A stretch of 64,000 nt of DNA from Flaccisagitta enflata. Lineage: Eukaryota > Chaetognatha > Sagittoidea > Aphragmophora. A model generated the notes under the pieces. The model had not been told where the DNA came from and searched no databases. It saw only the letters and a program-made list of their open reading frames with translations. Location: the NCBI GenBank assembly GCA_965153355.1, contig OZ231127.1:75392001-75456000 (forward strand), written 5' to 3'. Shown piece by piece: positions 12,731-63,925 of the stretch. Positions within the stretch are counted from its first letter, which is position 1. The number at the start of each line of letters is the position of its first letter. Both the position numbers and the translations under genes were made by a program.

Positions 12731-15700
12731 GTGAGCTGTCACGTTGTCAAGCTGCCGTGCTGCAAAATCGTTTTTACTTTCAGTTTAGGGAAAGACCAAA
12801 TTGGTATACAAAAAACTAAAGAAAATACAGTATAGTTTTCATATAACAACAAAAATGGCTCCATTTCTTTACTTTGCAGCGTCAATTAGGCACTTTTTAA
12901 ACGCACCCAAACCTTGCAAGACTCATCTGAAGTGTTAATCTGCTTACGTAAAACTCTTTTGTTGTATTGCTCTCCGTTTTGTTCAAGATGGCGTAAGCTT
13001 CAGGATCGAGTTTTGCCATAACTGCAAAAGCGTCTTTGAAAATCCTATGCAATAAAATCGTAAATGTTATTGTGCGTAATTCAGACCTGGGATGAATTAA
13101 AATTTATAACATATCAAAGAGGACGATTTCTGTCATTTTCTATGATCTCAGGAGCGCGTTTTAATTGGGGGTGGAAGGAGGTGCAGGGAAAGGGGAATCA
13201 TGGATTGTTAATCACTGATTCGAAAAACAGTCAACTTTGTAATCTGCATGCTGATTTTTAGTCGCTGGCTAAGCAACTCTATAGGAGGCTTTGTACGTCC
13301 GTAACACGAAAATTTGGGTGACGCAAAATCGACCAAAGTAGTGATTTCTGAGCACAATTGCTCCTGCCCATCCACATTACAGCCCCAGCCCTGTACCGTA
13401 CTGCCCCTGCCCACCCGCATTACTGCCCCTGCCCACCCGTCAGCGACTACATTTTGGCCGTGTATCCGGCCTTGTTCTTAGGCAAATTATTGTGCCATAT
13501 ATAGATTGTTGATAATGCGCTTCATCGTTTCAACATATCCATCTCGGTTAATGGTTATCTACAGCTAATTTTCCGTGGTAAAGCTCGTGTATGTTGGGAT
13601 GTGGTTCGGTGCGGCGGGGAGAAGCACTCTATCAAAGACGAGGAACTGTTGGCCGACGTCGTCGAGACACTTTGGGGATGCGAAAATGATGAAGACTCGA
13701 AACTCGCGTTGACGCTTTGCAAAGGAACTCATAGATTCCCTTTCCAGTAAGTCAACCCATCCATCCCGCAGACAAACGGCTAAACAGGCTTATAACTTGA
13801 AAGCGATCCACTTCTATGCCTCTTCCACCGCTTTGGCTTCCCTTTTGCGGTTCAAACACTAGGACCTAACGCATGGATGCAGGGAAAAAGATACATTTAA
13901 GTCGATGTGTGTGATTTTTCTGCTACATCAGTTACTTCTATTCTGGCGAAATATAACATTTTTATAATCTTCATAATCATTCCGTTAATAGATATTGGAT
14001 AACGGCGGATTCCGAGAGAGTTTTTTGCCCTTGACCATCGGATGATTTGTTATGCAAAAAAGTATTAAGCTTTTGCTCCTAGATTCTTCATCTGCTTGAC
14101 CTGGAATCATTTTTCTCTTATAGTACTTTGCTTGACGTTTTTTGTGTCAAAATTTCATGGATCTGAGTTGTATGGTTTGTCCATAACATCAATTTGAAGT
14201 GAAATGAATATTTACAGCTTGAGCTTGATTATTGACTTTTTTCATCTGGGCAGTTTCTTTTGGAATTGTTCTGATGTTATAATGACTTAAACCACAGATG
14301 CTAAATCGGTCTTGAATGGACGAGTGTCAAATTATCTTCCATTTGAGACCAATCTGGCATTTATAGCTCAAGTCGTCTTCAAATGAGAGCAAATCAAAGA
14401 AAAACTTTCCTGTTTAAAGAAGAAGATTTTGAGCTAAAAATGAGCTTCTTCTAGAAATACCTCTATTACTTCAATTTAATGTTGTGGACAAAGTATCCAA
14501 CTTAGACCCATGAAATTTTGATACAAAAAATGTCAAACATAGTACTTTAAGAGAAAAGTGATTCCAGGTCATAAAAATGAGGCATCTAGGAGCAAAAGCT
14601 TAATACTTTTTTGCATTTGACAATGTTCACACTGTAAGTAGCCTATATGCGACTCGGTACCTTGGTCTGTCGATCCGCCCATCCGCCCATCCGTCCATCC
14701 ATCCAATGGTTACGTTTTTCAGCAAAAGCATTTTTTGTCATTTCAAGTTGAGTGCACGAGACTCTACACGTTTGTTGGTCGGTCTGCCGGTCCGAAATGT
14801 TTATTTACATACATTATTTTTTTGGTGGGATAAAGGATAAAGGATAAAGGATAAAGGATAAAGGAACTCTTCAAAGGTTTTTGCGCTTTGGAGAAAAAGG
14901 AATCATGGACTCGCTGGTGATGTATTGTTATACATTTCTGTGATTTTTTTTGAACGGATGAATGTTTGAATTATTAATGCCAGGTCAACAGTCGATGTTG
15001 CCTTCCTTTACTAGCTGCATGAATTTGACTTTAATTTTACGAAGTCTTTAATGAAGTCTTTAATAAAGTCTTTAATTAAGTCTTGAAAGACTCTTCGATC
15101 TTAATTGTTTTCAACGTTCTTCTTTCCAAACAAGGCCAAGACCTATAAGTCACGTGCGAGACTTACAGACTTAGAATGACTTAGAATAACTTAGAATGAC
15201 TTAGACTGACTTAGAATGACTCAGAATGACTTAGAGTGACTTAAAATGACCAAAAAAGACTTTTAATGACTTATGACGCTAATGACCAAAAGTGACTTAA
15301 AATGACTTAAAATGACTTAGAATGACTTAGAATGACTTAAAATGACTTAGAATGACTCAGAATGACTTGGAATAACTATTAATGCCTCCAAATGACTTAA
15401 AATGACTTAAGAGTTAACGTTATATATTAGAAAAGTAAAGTGTGACGGATGGACCGACAGACCGATGGACAGACCAACCGACGGACCGACGGACCAACGG
15501 ACGAACCGACAAAGCGGGGTGTAGAGTCGCGTGCACGCGACTAAAAATGGCAACTCTGTATAGTAGATGCTGTCTAGACAGGTAAATACGGGGGAATTCA
15601 TGTTAGAAAGACATATAAACATAGATGATATTATGTATACGCAATATATTATGTAGACGCAACGTAAGGCACGCGACTATTGCCTTGTTGAGCTTGTTCT

Positions 15701-16975
15701 TTCATAAGAGAGACCTTGACCATCTGGAACAGCAGTAGCTTTCTCCAATTGTAGTGAACGCCTCATATAAAGATAATTGTGCGTCAATATCCTTTTTAGT
15801 TGCGGACACGCAACTCTATAAGAGGCTTTGTCCGTCCGTCCGTCCGTCCGTCGGTTGGTTGGTCGGTCCGTCACGCTCGAGTTGAAAAGTGGGAAAACGC
15901 ATATTTCCGCCCCTGCCCACCCGTCCGTAACTGATGGCCGTGTATCCGGCCTTGTTTTTCTTTGACAGATTTCGCGTTCCCTGTGAAGGCATGGCATATT
16001 CTTTCGAGTCGAGTCTGGGAACCATTCGTTTTTACATCAAAGTCTTTGTTCATCTGCCTTTCACTTCCGATCCTCAAGGCTTGAAATATATCACTGTCAT
16101 CGCGCCGAATATCGACTGCGATGATGCCGTCTTCAACGTACCATTGGTTAGTTCCTAGTCGCGGACACGGGACTCTACACCATGCCGTGTTGGTCGGTTG
16201 GTCCATTACTCCGTCCCTCTTTCACATTTTTTGAGTGGCGATCAGTTTTCGCATTACTGCTCCTGCCCGACCGTCCGTGACTGGATTGCCGTGTATCCGG
16301 CCTTATTGAGGATAATTCGTTGACAAGAATAGGCGTGTTTCTAGTGACAACATCAAACGCGACTGTTCTTGTTTATCGCGTTTTCAACATAAACACATAT
16401 TAATGAGTAAAGCCTGCGTATGCAGCAAGCGGGCAAAGTGAGCAAGCAAGCAAGCAAGCAAGCAAAACGAGTGAGCAAAGCAAAGCTCTGCAGGTGAGTA
16501 AGCATAGCGAGCATTGCAAGCGAATTAACGTAGCGAGCGACCGTGTGGCCTGTTAAAAACGTGGTTACATCAGGGTAGAATAAGCAACGCCCTGAGTGGT
16601 AAACAAGGCCGGATACATGGCTACCCCAGTCGCGTGCGGGTGGGCAGGGGCCGTATTTGAGGTCACTTGATCACTTGGGCAGGAGCAGTGAGGCCAAAGA
16701 CCATGACGGACGGACAGATGGACAGACCGACGGATAAACCAATGGACGGACCAACAGACCGACGGACAGACTGACAAAGCGGGGTGTAGAGTCGCATAGC
16801 AAGCGACTAAAAACAACCTTTTTATCCTCCTCTGTCTCTGTCGATTTTTCTGTCAGTTGGTCTGTCGATCCATCTAAATTTCAGTAAGACTCTCTTACTT
16901 TTTGTCTCTCTCTCTCTCTCTCGCTCTCGCTCTCGCTCTCTCGCTCTCTCGCTCTCGCTCTCGCTCTCGCTCTCG

Positions 16976-17052
<77 letters not shown>

Positions 17053-17438
17053 CTTTATCCAGCAAGCAGCCGTTGTGAGTCGTCCTCTTTGCGGCTGCAT
17101 TGGAAATGGTGTAACAAGTTTGACCACTCATTTGGACCGGAACGCCTTCATGAGTGGGGAGGCCATCAACTTAAGTGTTGATATTGTCAACAACACAAAA
17201 GATTCGCCTTGCATCATTGTCAGGTGGTTGTCGTCGTCCTTGCAGCTGTTAGTGTTGTTGCCATGTATGAAATAAAACCTTGATCTGTGGCATTTGGTTG
17301 TTTCTGTTTGTCTATCTGTCTGCCTGTTTGTCTCACTCTTGCGCGCGCTCTCTCTCTCTCTCTCTCTCTCATCATCCAAAGTTATTTATGTCCGCACGCG
17401 ACTTATAGGTGCTGGCCTGTTCTCTGCAGCGTCTAAAG

Positions 17439-17496
<58 letters not shown>

Positions 17497-18327
17497 CTTT
17501 GTACTGGCCCTACAGGTTGATACAATCCTTGGACTTCTTCATCTTAAGAGGGATCAACGGCTTATCAAAGGAAGTTGAAGTGATAGTCCAGGAATATCGG
17601 AGTGAACGTTTGCCTCCGCGTCAACCGAAGAAGCTTGTCGTGGAGTTGTTTGTCCCAACTTTGCCACCAACTTTGACCAGCAACTCGAAACTTATCAATG
17701 TCCGATATCATATTCAGGTGCGAGATAAAAAGATGACCACTATGGTTGGAATTCTTATACGAATTGCAGGGAAAAAGAAAGCCTCACCCAACAGTAGCAT
17801 GCCTTTCGATTTTCTATCCCCAGATAAGTTTGGAAACGTCATCAAATCAAGAAAAACTCTCGACCTCGTTGCCAATTGTGATTGGAAGTTTGCCTCATCG
17901 AGAAGCCACCAAATTTTATCAACGCCTTCAAACTGACGTCAAAGACAAAATGATCGAGGCCAAAGAGGCCAAAGAGGCCAAAGAGGCTAACATGGCCGAG
18001 GCTATGGTGGCCAACGTGATGAAAACCAACGAGGTCTTAAATGCTAAAGAGGCCAACATCGACGGCAAAACTAACGTTAAGACCAAGGAGATGAACGGGG
18101 ACATGGGCGCCTTATTGTCCGTGCTCTATTTCTCACAGGCGGCGGCCCATGTTGAGGGCGGTTCTTACGTCAGTCCCGAGTTCCAAATAGGCCCCTTGTT
18201 TGGGGGTGCTTTTGAAGGGGGAGGTAGAGGAGGAAATGAAGGAGCTGCGGGCATGAAAGGGGAGGATGGAAATGAAAGAGGAGAAGCAAATGCACAGTGC
18301 GCAAAAGCTGAGGATTCGCTATTATGA
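12611..18327 (+). CDS. Alpha-arrestin (arrestin domain-containing protein), six exons
   Basis: Joined exons 12611-12730, 13565-13746, 15969-16146, 17063-17223, 17516-17717 and 17824-18327 give about 448 codons, and every phase matches across GT-AG introns. The N-terminal arrestin sandwich (about residues 1-160) shows FAGDIVRGKVVL, ARVCWDV, TLWG, HRFPF and SLGTIRFYIKVFV; the C-terminal sandwich (161-310) shows the FMSGEAINLSVDIVNN strand and ends in LPIVIGSLP, all typical of ARRDC proteins. In this family such proteins are cytosolic or endosomal adaptors linking membrane cargo and GPCRs to ubiquitin ligases. The tail after residue 310 is rich in Lys/Glu/Ala, then Gly, and has no PPxY motif, which is unusual. 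The ATG directly follows a good 3' splice site, so a 5' non-coding exon is likely. The true C-terminus is uncertain because further coding-like ORFs follow. Confidence 0.85.
13257..13481 (+). mobile_element. Hairpin-ended modular element
   Basis: TTTTTAGTCGCTGGCTAAGC to GTGTATCCGGCCTTGTT. In arrestin intron 1. The hairpin is partly decayed. Confidence 0.65.
13565..13746 (+). CDS. Arrestin exon 2
   Basis: Bounded by CTACAG| and |GTAAGT, it runs from phase 0 to 2. It encodes LIFRGKARVCWDVV to HRFPF, the middle of the arrestin N-domain. Confidence 0.85.
14051..14620. mobile_element. About 570-bp fold-back element
   Basis: Arms begin TATGCAAAAAAGTATTAAGC and end with the near-complement at 14600-14620. 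In arrestin intron 2. Confidence 0.6.
15131..15547 (-). mobile_element. Hairpin-ended modular element with minisatellite core
   Basis: AACAAGGCCAAGACC start, AATGACTTAG-type core at 15168-15400, GACC/GACG array, and a perfect terminal AGTCGCGTGCACGCGACT hairpin. Confidence 0.7.
15793..15957 (+). mobile_element. Hairpin-ended element just before arrestin exon 3
   Basis: Begins TTTTTAGTTGCGGACACGCA and ends GGCCTTGTT, 11 bp before exon 3. The hairpin stem is AGTTGCG/CGCAACT, a paired change from the usual AGTCGCG/CGCGACT. Confidence 0.78.
15969..16146 (+). CDS. Arrestin exon 3
   Basis: Bounded by TTTGACAG| and |GTTAGT, phase 2 to 0. It encodes FRVPCEGMAYSFE and GTIRFYIKVFVHLPF. Same-orientation copies of the hairpin-ended repeat lie about 11 bp upstream and about 8 bp downstream. 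Confidence 0.88.
16155..16305 (+). mobile_element. Hairpin-ended element just after arrestin exon 3
   Basis: TAGTCGCGGACACGGGACTC to TGTATCCGGCCTTATT. It begins about 8 bp after the exon 3 boundary, in the same orientation as the upstream copy. Confidence 0.75.
16604..16812 (-). mobile_element. Hairpin-ended modular element
   Basis: AACAAGGCCGGATACATGG, GGGTGGGCAGGGGC, a GACG/GACC array, then AGTCGCATAGCAAGCGACTA and AAAA. In arrestin intron 3. Confidence 0.7.
16905..17050. repeat. CT / GCTCTC microsatellite at arrestin exon 4 acceptor
   Basis: Ends 12 bp before the AG of exon 4 and forms its pyrimidine tract. A second CT tract (17441-17490) precedes exon 5. Confidence 0.9.
17063..17223 (+). 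CDS. Arrestin exon 4
   Basis: Phase 0 to 2. It encodes the start of the C-domain (FMSGEAINLSVDIVNN). Its acceptor polypyrimidine tract is the end of a roughly 140-bp CT/GCTCTC microsatellite. Confidence 0.88.
17516..17717 (+). CDS. Arrestin exon 5
   Basis: Phase 2 to 0 (CCCTACAG| ... CATATTCAG|GTGCGA). It encodes C-domain strands ending in LINVRYHIQ. A CT microsatellite lies just upstream of the acceptor. Confidence 0.87.
17824..18327 (+). CDS. Arrestin exon 6, last C-domain strand and tail
   Basis: It starts at TATCCCCAG| in phase 0, gives LPIVIGSLPHREATKFY, then a low-complexity tail (repeated AKE units, later glycine-rich) to a TGA at 18325-18327. An internal donor joining the tail to later exons cannot be excluded. 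Confidence 0.7.
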   Translation: MSLETSSNQEKLSTSLPIVIGSLPHREATKFYQRLQTDVKDKMIEAKEAKEAKEANMAEAMVANVMKTNEVLNAKEANIDGKTNVKTKEMNGDMGALLSVLYFSQAAAHVEGGSYVSPEFQIGPLFGGAFEGGGRGGNEGAAGMKGEDGNERGEANAQCAKAEDSLL

Positions 18328-18387
18328 AATTTTATGTCAGGATGTGAAAACCTTTTTTGTCTCAGATTTTTTTTTATTCATCATGCT

Positions 18388-18536
18388 TTTTAGTCGCGGA
18401 CACGCGACTCTACACCTTACCGTGTCGGTCGGTCCGTCCGTCCAACCAAAATATTTCTAAAATTGCGAGTGGTTTTCACATTACTGCTCCTGCCCGACCG
18501 TCCGCGACTGGACTGCCGTGTGTCCGGCCTTGTTTT
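18388..18536 (+). mobile_element. Hairpin-ended modular element, short form
   Basis: TTTTTAGTCGCGGACACGCG to TGTGTCCGGCCTTGTT, about 150 bp. It follows the arrestin stop by 60 bp. Confidence 0.72.
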
Positions 18537-18693
18537 AGTTTTGGGAACGATCCCTTTAAAAGCTCTTTGCAAAGAAATGAATGTTAAAATGAATCGATTT
18601 TTTTTTTTGAAGAAGACCAGTGATGATGCAATTGAAACTGAATTCACTGTCAGTTTTTACGCACTGCGGCAAATGATTTAGAAATCGTTGTAA

Positions 18694-19135
18694 TGACGAC
18701 AACATCGGGGTTAGATCAAGTGGCCTTCTTTACTATCCAGTCTACGCAACTCTGAATCCAGACTCGAGATTTTACGGCGTAGATTTCAGTATCACAAAAA
18801 AGTTAGTTCCATTGCCGGAATATCGTCATCACGTGCGTCATTGCCAACTCACACGACGTCTGTTAAATAGAGATGTCAACCAGAACGCCATCATTTCATT
18901 TCCAGCGTCAAAAGAGCATGGTGAGAATGATGTCGCTGACGGAGTATCAAAAGAGGGAAGTGGAGAAAGCGGCCGCGCGACTCTGTATAGAATGGAGGAT
19001 AGTGGCAGAAAAATGGATCATGGTGAGCCAAATTTGACGAGTGAAGCGGCCAATGAAACAGTCAATGGCAAAGTATTGTTGCTAGGGACAAAGAAAAAAA
19101 TTGGAGTAAATAAAAATATTCTGCATTTTTTCTAA
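18694..19135 (+). CDS. Open frame, possible arrestin tail exon
   Basis: An open frame with coding-like composition runs from roughly 18694 to a TAA at 19133-19135. It includes the phrases YYPVYATLNPDSRFYGVDF, FPASKEHGEND and ATLYRMEDSG. I recognise no domain. It lies 0.4 kb after the arrestin stop on the same strand. No donor in exon 6 clearly matches its phase, so it may be an alternative tail exon, an old exon or chance. Confidence 0.3.
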
Positions 19136-19192
19136 GAAAATTGGTAACTTAGTTCGTAAAACATAACAAAAAATGGGTTTATCAAGCAAAGA

Positions 19193-19347
19193 AACAAGGC
19201 CGGACACACGGCCAACACCAGTCGCGGACGGGTGGGCAGGGGCAGAAATGCACGTTTTCCCACTTTTCAACTCGACCACCACGGACCAACCGACCGACGG
19301 ACGGACGGACAAAGCCTCTTATAGAGTCGCTAGTCCGCGACTAAAAA
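19193..19347 (-). mobile_element. Hairpin-ended modular element, short form
   Basis: AACAAGGCCGGACACACGGC to AGTCGCTAGTCCGCGACTAA; GACG array; CCTCTTATAGAG subtype. Confidence 0.72.
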
Positions 19348-19667
19348 GACAAAATAAAATTCAGAATTTTTTTTTTCAAAATGAATGTTTTTAAAACACG
19401 TTCTATCTAAAGCTAAAACAGATAGGAGGTTGGAATCTATTACAACAGGGTAAAACAGTTTTCACAGGGCTTTCTAACACTTTTTTTCAGATTTGAATTA
19501 TCTTTTTCCATTGCGGAATTATGTCGATTTTTTTTGTCTCTTGTGGTGGAACATTCCCTGTAGAAAAGAGGAGCCAAGTAAATTGGTAGAAAAGAAATCC
19601 TAGGTTTGCAATTTTGGCTGGCCATATTCTGCCCTACCTCACAAGTAGAAAATACTAACGGAGTTAC

Positions 19668-20088
19668 CGACGAAATGAAAAAAATGCCAACAAATTCATC
19701 CTCGGCCTGCGGACATTCCAACGATGCCATCCTCTGCGACAAAAGCGACTGCAGCGACTCAATTTGCTGCAACGAAGATTCGGAATGCTGTAGCCGACGG
19801 CAGAAACGCCGCTGCGTCGACGGAAACGCTGATAGCGGTAGTTGCTGCGGCGGGGGTGGCGACTGCAGCAAGGACGACTCGTTGCTGCAGCCGACGCCGG
19901 ATTCACTGATCGAGGAAGGTCTGGTCTCGACGGTCTATTCCATCGAGGATCCTTATGAAGGATCGGCGCCAAAGACGTGCACAAAGGCTTTCTTCGAAAA
20001 CGGGGGTGACATTTCGGCCAGCACAGAAAACAGCGCCGACAATATCGCGGCACTTTACCGAGTAGAGTCCACCACAAAGCCGACGTAA
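19668..20088 (+). CDS. Cysteine-rich open frame, possible 3' exon
   Basis: About 140 codons of GC-richer, codon-like sequence follow a possible acceptor near 19650. The frame has a Cys/Asp/Ser-rich start, then EEGLVSTVYSIEDPYEG and AALYRVES before TAA. The LYR(V/M)E phrase also occurs in the open frame at 18.7-19.1 kb, hinting at a shared origin. The last roughly 90 bases are tandemly duplicated at 20130-20215. Function unknown; it may belong to the arrestin transcript or to a separate gene. Confidence 0.35.
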
Positions 20089-20213
20089 AAGCGACAACAA
20101 ACAACAAGGCGGTGGCTCCAGTGGAGACAAGCGCTTGACAGCACCGATAATATCGCGGAACTTTACCGAGCCGAGACCAACACCAAAGCGGACGTAAAAG
20201 CAGTAACAAACTA

Positions 20214-20985
20214 CAGTATGTTTCCGTTTGTCACATTTCATGACGACATAACTCAAGAAGTAATAATGATAATCAAGTTCTGAAAAAAGGTTTGGAAACA
20301 TACCAGAAATACATTTTATGATATAAAACTCCTGAGACTTTTCAACAGAAATTTGTTCCACTTATTTCACTACCTGTTGAAAGACAAATTTGGCTAAAAT
20401 ACTTCATTCTCTTGTCTTGGGATGAACTGTTTCTCTTTAAGCTGCTCTCATTTCTAAACGATTTGAGCTACATATACCAGATTGGTCTCAAATAAAAGAT
20501 AATTAGATCTTGTTTTTGAAAATTCAAAAAAAAAAAAAAATCTTGAAAGTTGAAACATCTGTCATGAAATAAATGAAAGAAATGGGAATGTTAATGAAAA
20601 TTTGGCAAAACTATTTGCTTACTGTTTACAAATTTTATTCAAGATACCAATTCAATGCATTGATTGAGGAAGTCCAAATCAAATTATCTTTGATTTGAGA
20701 CCAATCTGGTATCAGTAACTAAAACCGTTTGGAAATGAGAATGATTCAAAGATAAACAGTCCATCTGGAGAATTTTTCCAAATTAACCAATTTGCCTATT
20801 TATAAAGTTGGCTTTGTGGTTCTTTAAATGTTAAAAGAATCCGATTTTTCTAAAAAAGTCCTAGGACTTTCACATTATGAAATGTATTTGCAATATCTTT
20901 TAGGAGCTTTATTCAGATTTTGATTATTATTACTATATCTTGAATTATGACGTCATGAAGTATGACAAACAAAAACAATTATACT
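20214..20985. mobile_element. Fold-back MITE, CAGTATGTTT type
   Basis: Left end CAGTATGTTTCCGTTTGTC after a TA; the right end is a worn complement. Arms include TTCATGACGACATAACTCAA and its counterpart near 20950. Related ends occur at 41469-42049. Confidence 0.55.
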
Positions 20986-21253
20986 TATGAGACTCACAGA
21001 GAATCATGTCCTAGTAGGACTACAGGTAATCTATTTCATGTCATTTTACACTCTAAACACTTTCAGAGAACAAAGAGTGCCACTACACTGAGGCAATACC
21101 GAACAGAATTAATCATAGGATGACAAAAGAAAAAGTTATTGCTCAACGTACACTTATAAATTTTCCTTTTTGGCTCAGAATAGTGCTTTTAAGGTCTGTA
21201 CAATAGCCACTAGATCTGTAACTTTTAGTTTAGTTAGTGGAAAGACAATCATA

Positions 21254-21840
21254 CATGGTGTTTCATGCCAAAATAGATATAAGAAAACGATGCTATTCTG
21301 CTTTTAAAAATGAGAAAATAATTCTGAAAAAAGTTTTAAAGAGCACTTAAGCTCCGATTTTTTGTGTAAAAATTTTATGGGTGTGGGTCAAATATCTTGG
21401 CCACAACATCAATTTGAAATAAAATGAGCATTTAAAGGAAAATCACTTTTAACATAATTTTGATTTTAAAGTTCTACTTTAAAGTGCTCTCATTTCTAAA
21501 CGGCTTGCGTTACAGATACCAGATTAATCTCAGATTAAAACTTATCAAATTTTCTTTAATTTGAGACTTATCTGGCATCTGTGGCTCAAGCCGTTTAGAA
21601 ATGAAAGCACTTCAAAGAAAAACTTTCAAAATCAAAATTACATGAAAAGAGCTTCTCTTTTAAATGCTCATTTTACTTCAAATTGATGTTGTGGCCAAGA
21701 TATTTGACCCACACTCATGAAATTTTTACACAAAAAATCGGAGCTTAAGTGCTCTTTGAATCTTTTTCAGAATTATTTTCCCATTTTTAGAAGCAGAATG
21801 GCATCGTTTTCTTATATCTAATTTGGCATGAAACACCCTG
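21254..21840. mobile_element. 587-bp fold-back MITE, CATGGTGTTTCATGCC type
   Basis: TA on both sides; ends CATGGTGTTTCATGCC / GGCATGAAACACCCTG; arms of about 200 bp. It lies between the arrestin gene and the VWC gene. Confidence 0.72.
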
Positions 21841-21842
21841 TA

Positions 21843-23469
21843 GATGTAGTTTTGTGATTTGTGAATTCTAGTTACAGGCAGATGATAATTATCGACAGCT
21901 GTGACCAGCTTGATAACAATTTCCAACTGTGAGAGTACCTAAATTTCCATTGTAAACATATTTTCATTATTGGTACTTAATTTGAGAGGTGACCGCATGA
22001 TGAATAATTGATGTCGCTGCAGAACTGATGAGTAGTGTCAAATTCAAAACAACTTAAATAAGATGTAAAACTTTTGGTTGCTTATAATCAGAAGAACATC
22101 TAAACCTCAATCAAATAATGAAGTCAAGCTCTTCAGTATCTTCAGAGGGTTATGCAGATTTTTTTTGTAATGATGCTTTTTCCATGTTATTTCGTTAAGC
22201 ACTATGACACTATTACCAAGATTTTTCCTCTTCTTAGGCCCCTTAGGCTACTCCTTTTTACTTTTCGCTCAATTCCGTGATTCATCTTGAATCTTTTCAT
22301 ATGTCAGAAATTCGGTCATAACCTTCTATTATTCAAAGAGTACAGTATACAAGCATGACAGATTGCACACATTATGTCAGATTACAAAATCTACAAAGAC
22401 TCAATAATTTTCTTTCCACATATTTTCAAATTGAGATTCTTACTACCACGTTTGCCTTCCTTTTATGTGATGATTGTTTTTATGGTTTACCTGTGTAACA
22501 AAGTCAGTTATTTCTGATTAAACTAATCATTCATGATTCCAATTTTTTTTGTGTGTGTCTAAAAAAATGCCTGTGATCAGCAAGTAGGGACCTCATTAAA
22601 TCCAACAACAGGGTAAACTTCTGTTCAGTTCAGAGACAATCGAAGGTAAAAACTAACATGTTTATGTATCTTGTGAGGACTGGAAGCCAGTCAGTGTAAC
22701 AGGTCGATACACAATTTTAGGTCGCGTGTAACACAGCACTATCTATAGTAGAAAACCATGACATAACACTTCTTTTCTTGTAAGAACCTAGTTTATGAGA
22801 ACATCAAGGCTTTAAATTTCTCCAAAATCAAGAACTTTGTAGTTATTCTATTAGTAGCTATCTCTATCTCTTTTTGAAGCTTCAGCCAAAGAACGACGTT
22901 TTTATAGTAAAAGATTAGGTGTAGTCCCCCGGGGAAAAGCCGCAATGTCCCCAGTAAAAGATAGTTAGCATCTGGAAATCCCTAGTTACACCCCCCCCCT
23001 TTATAAGTTTGTGCAAAAACTGATTTGAGGACTAAACAGGGGATGTCTCCCATGGAGTTCAGTTATTTACAATCATGGATTCTTAAAAATAATAAATCCC
23101 CCAAGGTAAAGTCCCGATGTCTCCAGTAAAAAATAGTGTCTGGAATTTCGGTGATATACACAAGAATAATCATTGGGAATGAAGAAATCTATTTTCAATC
23201 GGGGATTTCCCGCAGATTCCCAAAGATCAGACTTGATATTTTCCAGCAATATTTTTCACTTTTAATAATTAGGTAACCAGGGATTGTGAGGGGGGAAAGG
23301 CCGTGGAACTAATATCATTACAGATTGCGCTGTGTACAAATTGTAGACATCTCTAGATATTGAAGTTTAGCTGCTATAAATATAAATATGGGTAGGTGTC
23401 TGTTCATTCATGAGCTAGATAGTGTGCTTATACCCACTTCGGCTCAGCCCACACTGGCCCATATAGATA
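21843..23469. other. Intergenic stretch where the VWC gene should end
   Basis: I searched for a terminal VWC exon on the minus strand and found no GxVxC or CCPxC sequence. AT-rich, no repeats recognised. Confidence 0.4.
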
Positions 23470-23590
23470 ACAGGGGTGTACATAGTTCCTCAACTTTTGA
23501 TTCCCCCCCCCCCCCGCCTTTGATTTTCTTCCCTGCGACGCATCAAATCGCGATACAAAATCAATGGTTTTCTTCCCCACACGGCAATAA
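23470..23590 (+). repeat. Short interspersed repeat, GGGGTGTACATAGTT type
   Basis: Second copy of the 1-118 repeat. It includes a run of 14 C. Confidence 0.5.
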
Positions 23591-24002
23591 AGCAGTGTGT
23601 TTAAGGTTTTAAATTGTGTTTTACTTATCATGTTTAATGATTTGTTATTGCCAATAGTTATATTTTCCCCAAGTTTTCTTTTTTTTTTCTTTTTTTCCTC
23701 CTTCCTTTTCCTTCCCTTTCTCCAAACCCACCGGGGGGGGGGGAGTACGAAACAATATACAGGCCTGATAAATAAAGGCGGGCGTGAAGGCAAAGCCTAA
23801 TAGGCTCAATGGGGGGGGGGGGGGGCAGCGTCATAACTCACTGAAAATTTCAAACTTAACCACCCCATCAGTGGAAATGGAAATGAAAACAGGACTTAAC
23901 TACCTTAGCAACGATATTTAACATACATACAGAAAATATGAACTTACCTAGCGACATAAATTTGAAGCTTTGATATTCACTATTCCATTGAGTCAAACTT
24001 AC

Positions 24003-63925
<39,923 letters not shown>

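Noticed and set aside
23950-23980. Tiny 20-bp exon after VWC exon s (CTTCAAATTTATGTCGCTAG)
   Set aside because: It would need an intron of about 35 bp and has no module content.
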